Assembly: GCF_052324685.1 (NCBI RefSeq)
Contig: NC_135223.1
Coordinates: forward strand, 13,428,130-13,492,129
Direction: 5' to 3'
Length of the DNA: 64,000 bases
Source: Brachyhypopomus gauderio
Taxonomy: Eukaryota; Chordata; Actinopteri; Gymnotiformes; Hypopomidae
Below, one piece after another: positions 51,198 through 62,966 of this stretch. A program made the translations under genes and the position numbers. Within the stretch, counting starts at the first letter, position 1. Each line of letters opens with the position of its first letter. The notes under the pieces were generated by a model. That model saw only the letters and a list, made by a program, of their open reading frames with translations. It made no database searches and was not told the DNA's origin.

Positions 51198-54100
51198 TCA
51201 CGCCGCCAGCAGGAAATGTTCCTGCTCGGGTGGTTTGCGCACCCAGGTGCCCAGGCCGGCCTCGCGCAGCACACAACACCACTTCTCCTTCGCCGTCTGA
51301 TAGGAGGCAGCAGCCTGCTTGGCCTCGCCATACGTCAGAGGTGTGTCTCTCGAACCCAGGCCACTCACCACCAGCTGCAGAGCCAGAAAGAGGGAGAGGG
51401 TGGAGAGAGAGAGAGAGAGGGAGAGAGAGGGAGCAAAACAAAACGAATGAGGCGGCACAAACAGGGAACTTCAACAGCTGTGTAATCTCCCCATTTAAAT
51501 TTCACAAGCAATTGAACATTCTCTGAGCTTTTGTGCATTTCTTTTGTCGCGTGTTCACACACACACACACACACGGGCGCACACAAAAAGAAGAAGATGG
51601 AAGTTGCGTGGCAGATGAAGAGGAGCGAAGAAAAGTAAAGTTTCTTTGGAGATTAGCGTGTGTGCTCTACCGTTTCTGACTGCCATGGGAGCTAGCTCAA
51701 GTGTCTCTCCCGTGATTACCAGCGCCTCCGACTCCGAACTTTAACTGCCGCCATTTGGCGGAGCAGCCGGAGACCGTCCGCTTATTCTACTATTCTTAAG
51801 AATACCGTTATTCTTTCCTGGGAAGTGAAATTCGTTTACGACGCAGGACCTTGGGCTTGGCGTTCCGACGGAGCAGCGAAAGAAAGATGGCTGACGTCTG
51901 AGGTGGAGTAAGGGCTTGTCGTGCTGATTTGGCCTTTCTGTCACTGTCTGAAAGCCTGAGCACAGAACGATCGCACTGCCATTCTGCACAGGTGCGTAAA
52001 CAGTCAAATGGAAACAAGACCTTTTATTTCTGGTCTGGGTCTGTAAGGCCATGTGAGTTCAGCTGGCCGTGTTTTTAGTGGGAACGATAATTCTAATTTC
52101 TGCTGAAGTGGTTTGTGGTCTAGACCTGAAAAAGTGTGTCGCTGGGAGGGGGAGGGATGTTGCCTCTTAATTGGCGTCTTCAAATGAGTCACAACACAGT
52201 CGCTGTCCATCTGTGTGTGTGTGTGTGTGTTTCAGCAGGACTTGTCTCTCCATGTGGGTGTGTGTCTTGTTAGAAGGTGAGCCTGAACAGGGACATGATC
52301 CACATAACGGGGTGTTATCTCCCACTGGCTGGGCCAGCCACACTCACGTCTGCTCTGCCCAGTGTAAAGGGCCGAGTGCTCCATCCACGGTTAATGAGGA
52401 CGCCTTCGGACTCACCACAGACGGGGGAATCATTCTCAGCAGATCCACTTGTTTTTCATTGTACAAGCACATGAGATTTGGGGAGTGGCAATAGTAATAA
52501 AATAAGAATGAAATTGGACATAAGAGGCCCTTCCAGTTCTTGTTTGGAACAAAGCTGACTTTATTCTGGAACTCTATTCTACACTTACCCAGATGCTCAT
52601 CCTAAACCTCCCCTCCCTAAACCTAATCCTAATCCTAACCCTAAACCTAACCCTCAGCCACCAGAGCTATGGTCTGCCATGTTTCTCCTGCTGCTATTAA
52701 CCACCTGACCTGCATGACCTGATCCATCACCCAGTGAACACCCTCTAATGAATTGAAATGCCTGATTCTGTATTCCACAGTAAGCCAGAATAAGACAGCA
52801 GCCTGACTGTGTATTCGTGTCAAGTATCTCTGCAAAAGTTACTCTCGTGTAACATGTGACAAAATGATTTGGCTGAAATTGGCCGAGTGTCTGAAATGTG
52901 CCCAGGCTGTTAATGGTACTGATGATACATATTCATAAAAGGGCAAGGCAGTCAGCCATTAGTAGCATGCAATAGTCTAAGAATTATGTGGTTAGGATGC
53001 AGTGGTGTGGGGGGTGTGGGGTTGTGTGTGTGAGGGTGTGTGGGGTGTTTATGGTTGTGGGTGTGTGTGGGGGTTTGTGGCAGAGTGTGTAGGGTTGTAT
53101 GTGGTGTGTGTAGGGGGGGTATGTAGTGTGTGTGGGTGTATGTGTGGGGGTTTGTGGGGTTGTATGTGGTGTGTGTGGGTGTATGTGTGGGGGTTTGTGG
53201 GGTTGTATGTGGTGTGTGTGGGGTTTGTGGGTATGTGTGTGGTGTGTGTGTGGGGATGTGAGTGTATTAGTGGGGGTTTGTGGGGTTGTATGTGGTGTGG
53301 GGGGGTTTGTGGGTGTGGATGGGTTTGTGGGGTTGTATGTGGTGTGTGGGTGTTGTGGGTGTGTGTGGGGTTGGTACTGGGGTGTGTGTGGGGTTGGTAG
53401 TGGGGTGTGTGGGGTTGGTAGTGGGGTGTGGGGTGTGTGTGGGGTTGGTAGTGGGGTGTGTGGGGTGTGAGTGGGGTTGGTAGTGGGGTGTGTGGTGTGT
53501 GTGGGGTTGGTAGTGGGGTGTGTGGGGTTGGTAGTGGGGTGTGTGTGGGGTTGGTATTGGGGTGTGTGGGGTTGGTAGTGGTGTGTGTGGGGTGTGAGTG
53601 GGGTGTGTGGTGTGTGTGGGGTTGGTAGTGGGGTGTGTGGTGTGTGTGGGGTTGGTAGTGGGGTGTGTGGGGTTGGTAGTGGGGTGTGTGTGGGGTTGGT
53701 ATTGGGGTGTGTGGGGTTGGTAGTGGTGTGTGTGGGGTGTGAGTGGGGTGTGTGGGGTTGGTAGTGGGGTATGTGGGGTTGGTATTGGGGTGTGTGGGTG
53801 TGTGTGAGGTTGGTAGTGGGGTGTGTGGTGTGTGTGAGGTTGGTAGTGGGGTGTGTGGTGTGTGTGGGGTTGGTAGTGGTGTGTGTGGGGTGTGAGTGGG
53901 GTTGGTAGTGGGGTGTGTGTGGGGTTGGTAGTGGGGTGTGTGTGGGGTTGGTAGTGGTGTGTGTTGGGTTGGTAGTGGGGTGTGTGGGGTTGGTAGTGGG
54001 GTGTGTGGGTGTGTGTGAGGTTGGTAGTGGGGTGTGTGGGGTTGGTAGTGGTGTGTGTGGGGTGTGAGTGGGGTTGGTAGTGGGGTGTGTGGGTGTGTGT

Positions 54101-57100
54101 GGGGTTGGTAGTGGGGTGTGTGGGGTTGGTAGTGGGGTGTGTGTGGGGTTGGTAGTGGTGTGTGTTGGGTTGGTAGTGGGGTGTGTGGGGTTGGTAGTGG
54201 GGTGTGTGTGAGGTTGGTAGTGGGGTGTGTGGGGTTGGTAGTGGTGTGTGTGGGGTGTGAGTGGGGTTGGTAGTGGGGTGTGTGGGTGTGTGTGGGGTTG
54301 GTAGTGGGGTGTGTGGGGTTGGTAGTGGGGTGTGTGAGGTTGGTAGTGGGGTGTGTGGTGTGTGTGGGGTTGGTAGTGGTGTGTGTGGGGTGTGTGGTGT
54401 GTGTGGGGTTGGTAGTGGGGTGTGTGGGGTGGGTAGTGGGGTGTGTGTGAGGTTGGTAGTGGGGTGTGTGTGAGGTTGGTAGTGGGGTGTGGGTGTGTGT
54501 GAGGTTGGTAGTGGGGTGTGTGGTGTGTGTGGGGGGTTGGTAGTGGTGTGTGTGGGGTTGGTATTGGGGTGTGTGGGTGTGTGTGAGGTTGGTATTGGGG
54601 TGTGTGTGGGGTTGGTAGTGGGGTGTGTGGGGTTGGTATTGGGGTGTGTGTGAGGTTGGTATTGGGGTGTGTGGGTGTGTGTGGAGTTGGTATTGGGGTG
54701 TGTGGGTGTGTGTGAGGTTGGTAGTGGGGTGTGTGGTTAGGGCTGTCGCGGTGAAAGAATTTCCCTGTGGTTATTTATGGTGGCTCAACACCGCGATATG
54801 CGGTATGACGCGATATGCGTCATTTGTCGTCTAAAATCTTAATTTTAGAGCTATATAATTGTTTTATTGTTTTTATTATAAAGGGGTTCTTATTGTTTTT
54901 AAATTGCAAAGAAGACATAGTTTTAAGAGCAGTTAAATATGTGTTTATTGTCAAATAGAGAAGAAGTCAAATGAGATGCAGTAAGAACCCATGCTCTTTC
55001 GCTTTCTTAAAAGTGTAGGATAAATATTTTAAACGAGATTTTAAACACAAAAAGAGAATTTAATAAATAAATCAATAAAACGAAATCTTTCCTTAACCAG
55101 AAGAATAACGTCTCAGCTTAAACCTGAGTTGTCACGTCCCTGTTGCGCGCTAAGAAAACCAACATATTCACCTTATGTGGTTTCAGTGAGGAGCGGAAAG
55201 GGCTAACATTATTCCCGGCAGTACTAAAAACTCGCTCTGATGGTGTGCTTGTTGCACAAATGCACATGTACTTGCGGGCGATTTTGGAGAGCAGAGGAAA
55301 TCTAGCCTCATTGACGCGCCACCAGGCGAGTGGATCTGCGTGGATTTGACTTGAACCCGAAATGCTCCCAAACCGGCGAAGTCGCGTTTTGTTTTTTGAC
55401 CAGAGCATCTTCCGTAGTTTCCATTTTTGAAAAAAAGGAGACGGATTGTTGATCAGCCGCACCGGATGATTACAGGGGGTTGATGGGAAAATGACTTTAA
55501 CTCTTGCACAGGCACTTTCCCCTTGCATGGGAAAAAACACAAATATTGCGGTTGTTGCGGTTAATTCCCGTACGTTGCGGTTAACGTCCCGTACGTTTTC
55601 TCGTCAATAGCGCGGTATTGCTATACTGCGGTTATCGCGACAGCCCTATGTGTGGTGTGTGTGGGGTTGGTAATGGGGTGTGTGGGTGTGTGTGGGGTTG
55701 GTAATGGGGTGTGTGGGTGTGTGTGGGGTTGGTAGTGGGGTGTGTGGTGTGTGGGTGTGTGTGGGGTTGGTAGTGGGGTGTGTGGGTGTGTGTGGGGTTG
55801 GTAGTGGGGTGTGTGTGGGGTTGGTAATGGGGTGTGTGGGTGTGTGTGGGGTTGGTAGTGAGGTGTGTGGTGTGTGGGTGTGTGTGGGGTTGGTAGTGGG
55901 GTGTGTGTGGGGTTGGTAATGGGGTGTGTGGGTGTGTGTGGGGTTGGTAGTGGGGTGTGTGGTGTGTGGGTGTGTGTGGGGTTGGTAGTGGGGTGTGTGG
56001 GTGTGTGTGGGGTTGGTAGTGGGGTGTGTGGGTGTGTGTGGGGTTGGTAGTGTGGTGTGTGGGTGTGTGTGGGGTTGGTAGTGGGGTGTGTGTGGGGTTG
56101 GTAGTGGGGTGTGTGGTGTGTGTGGGGTTGGTAGTGGGGTGTGTGGTGTGTGTGGGGTTAGTAATGGGGTGTGTGGGTGTGTGTGGGGTTGGTAGTGGGG
56201 TGTGTGGTGTGTGGGTGTGTGTGGGGTTGGTAGTGGGTGTGTGTGGGGTTGGTAGTGGGGTGTGTGTGGGGTTGGTAATGGGGTGTGTGGGTGTGTGTGG
56301 GGTTGGTAGTGGGGTGTGTGGTGTGTGGGTGTGTGTGGGGTTGGTAATGGGGTGTGTGGGGTTGGTAGTGGGGTGTGTGGTGTGTGGGTGTGTGTGGGGT
56401 TGGTAATGGGGTGTGTGGGTGTGTGTGGGGTTGGTAGTGTGGTGTGTGGGTGTGTGTGGGGTTGGTAGTGGGGTGTGTGGGTGTGTGTGGGGTTGGTAGT
56501 GGGGTGTGTGGGTGTGTGTGGGGTTGGTAATGGGGTGTGTGGGTGTGTGTGGGGTTGGTAGTGTGGTGTGTGGGTGTGTGTGGGGTTAGTAGTGGGGTGT
56601 GTGGGTGTGTGTGGGGTTGGTAGTGGGGCTGCCACTGCTCACCTTGCGGTAGAGTCTGCTCCAGCGGGAGAACAGCGCGTGTTTGCAGAGTCGTGATGGC
56701 GTGCCGCCATCCTTCCGTCTCCCCGTGGACGCGTTGATCACCTCCAGCTGGTCATCCCCGATGGTCCAGTTGGCACTGTAGCACGGAGACTTCACCTGCT
56801 GCCCCCACCCGCTGCTGCTGAGGCCTACAACACAACCACATGGAGCTTCCTGTGAAAGACGCTACAGTTCCCTGCTAAGAGCTTCAAAAGAATCTACTGA
56901 GATTCAAACGGTTTCCTAAAAGAGCATTTTAAGTGACATCTCACAGCACTAGCACACCTAGCACACTAGTAATACAGCTATGTCTCCCATATGTATTTAG
57001 TTTCATCCTCATACAGGCAGGCTATCACTAACCAAACTGACAGTCTGAGGGTATGGCTAGCCTATGCTATCCACCGGCTTTATAACTAACATGACAAACC

Positions 57101-60100
57101 GCCATGTTCCGTGCTCCATGTTATGAGGGTGTTAGGTATAACTTAGCCTTTAAATATGCTACGCTATCTCTGTGTGGCAACCATCTTCAGAAGTGTTCAT
57201 GCACAAAGCACTGCTATGCAGGCACAAGTGCATGGTTAAAGAACCCTAGAGCGTAAGTGATTAGTGTTTTAGGCACTCCCCCTCCATTGCTGTACCTTCT
57301 GTACAATTCCTGAATCATAAACCCCCACAGTTTGCGCTGTTTAACCACCACACTTCTCTATCGGCTGACGAGTCCACCAGAGTCCTGTATCCTGCCTCCG
57401 TTGTGTCCGCCATTAACGGGCTCTTTCATGAGTGACCCAGATCTCACCAAAGGGCAGGTGGTGTTGTACGGATGCCAGAACACCCAGACATCACTACCCT
57501 TTCAGGTCAGTTCTGAAAAAGGGCACTGGAAACACAATTGTTCCGAAAACAAGGCATGTTACCATCTGTCAGTGAACTTCATAGTACAGTAAATTGGATT
57601 GGCATGACACTAAATTGGATTGGCAAGACACTAAATTGGATTGGTTGCCTATGACTACAGGTGAGTCCACTAGCAAGCCTCAGAACTGGATCAGGTTTTC
57701 AGAGACTGAAGGTGAGGTTATCACGTCAAAAAAAAAAATAATTAAGATATTTTTCACAAAGCTAAAAGTTTTTTCCTGCCCCAAATAGTGAGATTCACAT
57801 AGAGAGTGATGGGTATACAGAGCAAGCTAGGGAGTTAGCGCTCCGAGAGAATGTGTGTATGAACAAGAAGTCACTCATGATGAGAAGATAAACCAGGAGA
57901 GCAGACCCAGAGGCGGGTCACTTTTGACTACTTAATTACACGTGAGTGCTGGAGTGGTTCACTCGTGCACAAGCCCAGGTCTAACGCAAACGTCAAATGC
58001 TCTTCCTGCATGCTAAACATCAGCGGCGGACACAAAAGCTCTCAGACTCAATCAACACCTCCCAACACTTAGTGTGGCACTCAGTCGGAGCCCTAGGGGC
58101 GGAGGACACAGGTGGATGACGCCATGTTAGCCCTGTTAGCAGTCTGCACACCAGCTGACACACAGCACTCCTGGTGCAGTGTGAAAATGGCTGTATGTGT
58201 CTGTGAATTTTGTTGTTTTTCATGGCCGAAAAACAACAAAGACTGAAACAAAATACCTTGAACCTCTTCATATGTAATCTGGACCACTGTTGGTTTGACA
58301 ATAGAACAACAAGTGTGAAAGTTAAAGCCATCTGTAAGAGACGAAAACTATATCTGTCTGTGAGCTAAATCTAGCGGTCCGTGAGCTAACTCTAATGGTG
58401 TCAGTGAGCTACAGCTTTTACCAAATCACTCTGAACCTCATGAATGTTTTCAATAACAAAGTAAACAGGTGGAGAATGGGACACAGGATGAAATCTGCTC
58501 TCAATGATGGCAAACAGAAAGAGCTAGCATGCTAGCTGCCCAATAATCCCCCACCTAGCACGTTCAAATCTCTATTCTCTCTTTCTCTGTGCTTTCTTGA
58601 ACAGGTGGAATGAATTGCCTGCCACCATGACAATGATCCTCTCTCTTATTGCTTTGCCATGCGGTAATAGACTTCCTTTCTCTTTGTGTGCGTCTCTCTC
58701 TGTTGTCCTTGCCTTTCTCTTTATGTCTCTCTCCCTCTCTGTTGTGTCTCTCTTGGTCTCTCTTTCCTCTTATTTCTGTCCATTCATTCTGAATGCCTCA
58801 TTGTCTCCACTCTTACATCTCACTAATGGACCGTTTGATTTGTTCTTCCTCTTCATGAAATCTTGATCAATTCCTATGCCAGACATCGTTCTGGGTCTTG
58901 GTCTTTTTGGCAGGTAACTCCAGCTATTTCAGCTTTAATCGAGAACGTCTTCCCCACAACGTGCGACTACACGAATTAAAGCCGCCACGCGGTGATTAGC
59001 GTCTGGATTTGTGCCCTGTATTAGTATTTGCACTCCTTTTGTTAACCGTTAACAGACGAGGGCTGTAAGCGTTAAAGGCGGAGGCCGCGGTGCACGCGTG
59101 AGTGGCGTTTGAAGGACAGACTCATTGATTGGACGAAAGAGTGCTTTGCTCCGGCGTGATAACAGCCCAGCGCCGCTCGAGGGGACCTCTGTTCTTTTTC
59201 GACAGCCAGGCTTAAAATAACCAGGCCATTTTCTCCCCCAACAAGGGCGCAGGCACAATGGAGGAAGAGCTGATCAAAGCCGGGGAGAAGACCGCAGGGG
59301 GAGGCGCGGCCGCTCCTGGTGCCTCCGACGCGCCTCCTCCCCACCTCGCAGCTGATAAGGTGTGTGATTAGATTGATTATGGGGATGAAGGACAGATCCA
59401 ATAGTGCGGAGGCTGCAGGCAATGAGCTGGTGGGGGGAGGAGACAGAAGCCTCCTAGCTGGTGGGGGAGGAGATAGAACCCCCCCACCCCCCATGCGTGG
59501 GTGTGGCTTTTTGTTTGCTCTGCAAAGGTCACTGATTCCCCCTCTAGCCAAGGCAAGTGTGGGGAAACTCTGGACCTCCTTGAACGATGCTGACGTGGAA
59601 TACGGCATTGTGGAGTACGGACACATACGTGTGTGTGCTCCTAATTCCTTCCACTGAATGTGTACCTATGTGTGCTCCAAGCCCCTCCCACTGAACATAT
59701 ATCTCCTCCAAGCCACACCCACTGAACACACACCTGTGTGTGCCAATTCCCTCATTGAACACACACCTGTGTGTGCTCCAAACAACACCAACTGAGTACA
59801 AATCTGTTTGTGCTCCAAGCCACACCCACTGAATGTGTACACATGTGCTCTGAGCCAAGCCCACCAAACATGTACCTGTATTAGGCTCTGAGCCCCACCC
59901 ACATCCTAATGGTATGCTTAACACCCACACTTAGCATGCTTGAAACCACATGTAATAACAACACATTTAATACCAAGCGTGATACCACACCTAATACCAG
60001 TTAGTTCATTTATATGCATTGTCCTCTGGTTCATAAAGTCTGCTCTGTATCTGACGTGGCTATTTCCTGCCTGTGGCTTTTGGACAATAAAGTCCAAAAG

Positions 60101-61096
60101 CAGGGAGGGTGCGGGTGTGGGTGTGGGTGGTGTGGGTGGTGGTGGGGGTGTGGGGGGTGATGTGGGTGGAGGTGTGGGTGGTGGTGGGGGTGTGGGTGGT
60201 GGTGTGGGGGGTGATGTGGGTGGAGGTGTGGGTGGTGGTGGGGGTGTGGGTGGTGGTGTGGGGGTGGTGTGGGTGGAGGTGTGGGTGGTGGTGGGGGTGG
60301 TGGTGGTGGTGGGGGTGTGGGGGGTGATGTGGGTGGAGGTGGTGGTGTGGGTGGGGCGGGCCGTACTGCAGAGGACGGGCTGGCTGCGGCGGTAGCAGGC
60401 AGGGAGGGGCAGGTGGGGCAGGCGCAGGCTCAGGGTTCTGGAGAGGTGACCCGTGTGCTCCAGGCTCCCCACTGTCAGACTGTGCAGGTACACAGGCTCC
60501 ACAAAGTGGCTGAGGAGCGCCCCCTGCAGGCCCAGCACGTTCCACCTGCACAAACAAAAAAAGAATGGAGAAAAATGTAGTAGTAGCTCAGTTGTTTCTG
60601 TTGCCATAATGTGTTAACACACACGGACACAGACAAGCTCCGATCAGAGGAGATAGGGAGGGCTGTTACATAAGAAGAATGAAACCATCATTTAGCATGA
60701 GGTGATAAATCACAATCATCAACTTTAATTTCAAACTAGGGATTAAATGAATGTTCTATGGAAAAAAAAAACCAAAAATAAAAACAGAATTTCTCACTGT
60801 ATCAAACAAACACGTCTCTCTTCCTATTATCTTGTTTGTGTTCTCATATGCATATGCTAATAAACTTACGAAAGATCAATCACTTACAAACATTATGTAA
60901 CTGTATTTTCCGCATTGTTCTTTCGGTTAATTAATGTCTTTTTATCATGTCTGTAATGATTGCGATCACATTTCTCCCTCGTGTTTATAGTTTTTACCTC
61001 CCTGAACAGTCAATTAACATCGACCACTATCCACGAATCACAGGACACCTCTGCAACACCAGCCACAGGCCTGTAGAACCATACACCTAGTGACCA

Positions 61097-61132
<36 letters not shown>

Positions 61133-62283
61133 TCTTTCCCTCCCTGCATCTCCCCCTTTCTGCCTTTTTCTATCTCTCCATACTTCTCTCTCTCCATTGC
61201 TCTCCTTCCATCTCTCTCCCCCTCATCTCTCTCTATCCTTCTATTTCCCCCCTCTATCTCTCTCCCCCTCTCTCTCTCACCCCATTTGCCCAGAATGCAA
61301 AACTGTGAATTAGAAACATCTTTTAATCTCATGCAAGAAAAGACAGAAAAGACAGCCATCTGCCTTGAACTTAAATGGGAATCTCTCTCTCTCTCTCTCT
61401 CTCTGTCAGCATCTCTCTTTCACTCTGTAACATGAGCAACACCATTAAAATAAAGCGTTCATCTACATAAACCTACAGAATGATGAAGGATCGAACCATT
61501 TAAGCCTTCAGTTCTAACGGCCCCCAACTTAAACATCCACACAGTTGAATCAGCACCCCATGCCTTACTGCTATTAATACCAATAACAGTAATAATAGTT
61601 GTGGAAATAACTGTAGTTCTGAAACAGTAACAGCAGAACTGTATGTGTGGTTTTCCTTTTTAAGTAAAAAGAGGGAGGGAGGGGGAAGGGGGAGAGAGGG
61701 AGAGGGAGGGAGAGAGAAGAAGGGAGAGAGGGAGAGAGAGAGAGGGAGAGGGGGAGAGAGAGAGGGAGGGAGAGAAGGGGGAGGGATGGAGAGAAAGGGG
61801 AGGAGGAGGGAAAGAGGAGGGTAGGTGTCTATGATTGATTGTGTGAAGAGTTAAAGATGATGAGAGGTCCCAGAATGAGGCTGACAGGCCTATAAGTAAG
61901 TGTGCATCAGCTGTGTGTGAAGGCCTGAGGGTCTCCAGCGCCCTGGAGACACTGTCATCCGGCTGGAGTCCCCTTCACTGGGCCCTAACCTGGGCTGGTC
62001 TTCACCATGACCTTGGTCAGCTCACCTTTTGAGCTCCAGTCCCTCCGCCCAGAGGGGGGTGTGCTGGGGGTTGGTTAAGGGGGCGTTTGAGGAACGGTGT
62101 GTGGTGAAGGGACTGCAGTGGCAGCTACACAGCCCTTCTCATTTTATTCCAGGTTTTTTTTTTTGCAGAGTAATTGCTTTTACCCCAGACCGTGACCTGG
62201 CCAGATGTAATCGGGCTATTCCTAGCGTTGACTGACTGAATCAAATCGGTTGAATTAACAGAGCTTCATGGGCAGAAGATGTT

Positions 62284-62324
<41 letters not shown>

Positions 62325-62898
62325 GAGTGAATGTGAATGCATGTCAGTGTTTGTATGTGTTTCTGTGTGCATATTTATGACAGTCAGAGAAATCCTTAAA
62401 ATATCATGTGTACAGTTCTAAATCCCACCCTTACTGTTCTAAATCCTGCCCTTAATGTTCTAAATCCCGCCCTCCCTGTTCTGAAGCCCGCCCTTACAGT
62501 TCTGAAGACTGTCCTTACTCTTCACCTGTCTGTACTGTTATAAATCATGTCTACTGTGAGTGGAGGTGGTTAATGCCTGGTAATAAGAACACTGCCCGAG
62601 AAACCCACTAGAAAGCTTCTTCAGAACCATTTAGTCCTGATATGTGCAACACGTCAGTCCCCTCCACTAATCATCATGGTGAGGTACGTGCATGTAGTCA
62701 CAGCTGCTGCTCACGTCTGCACCACCATAAATATGTGTTTGCGTTTCTTGTTTATGGTATTTCTTATGCTGAACTGGTCGCATTAAAGGTTGTCATGAAC
62801 CTTAAGGAACACAACATCAACAAGTAGAAACCGAGGGAAGCCGATGGTCATAATTAAATCAAGCATATGGTAATAAATGCAAACACAGCTGTGCATGC

Positions 62899-62966
<68 letters not shown>

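Noticed and set aside
55118..55540. A ZBED-like host gene
   Set aside because: Lies inside a hAT element with its own ends and target duplication, and lacks the zinc finger and catalytic core.
55646..56635. 329-codon Pro/Thr/His frame
   Set aside because: Translation of the CA-rich strand of the ADARB2 intron minisatellite.
59918..60607. A single 229-codon exon for ADARB2
   Set aside because: Only 60367-60545 matches the family; the rest is intron and CA-rich array read through.
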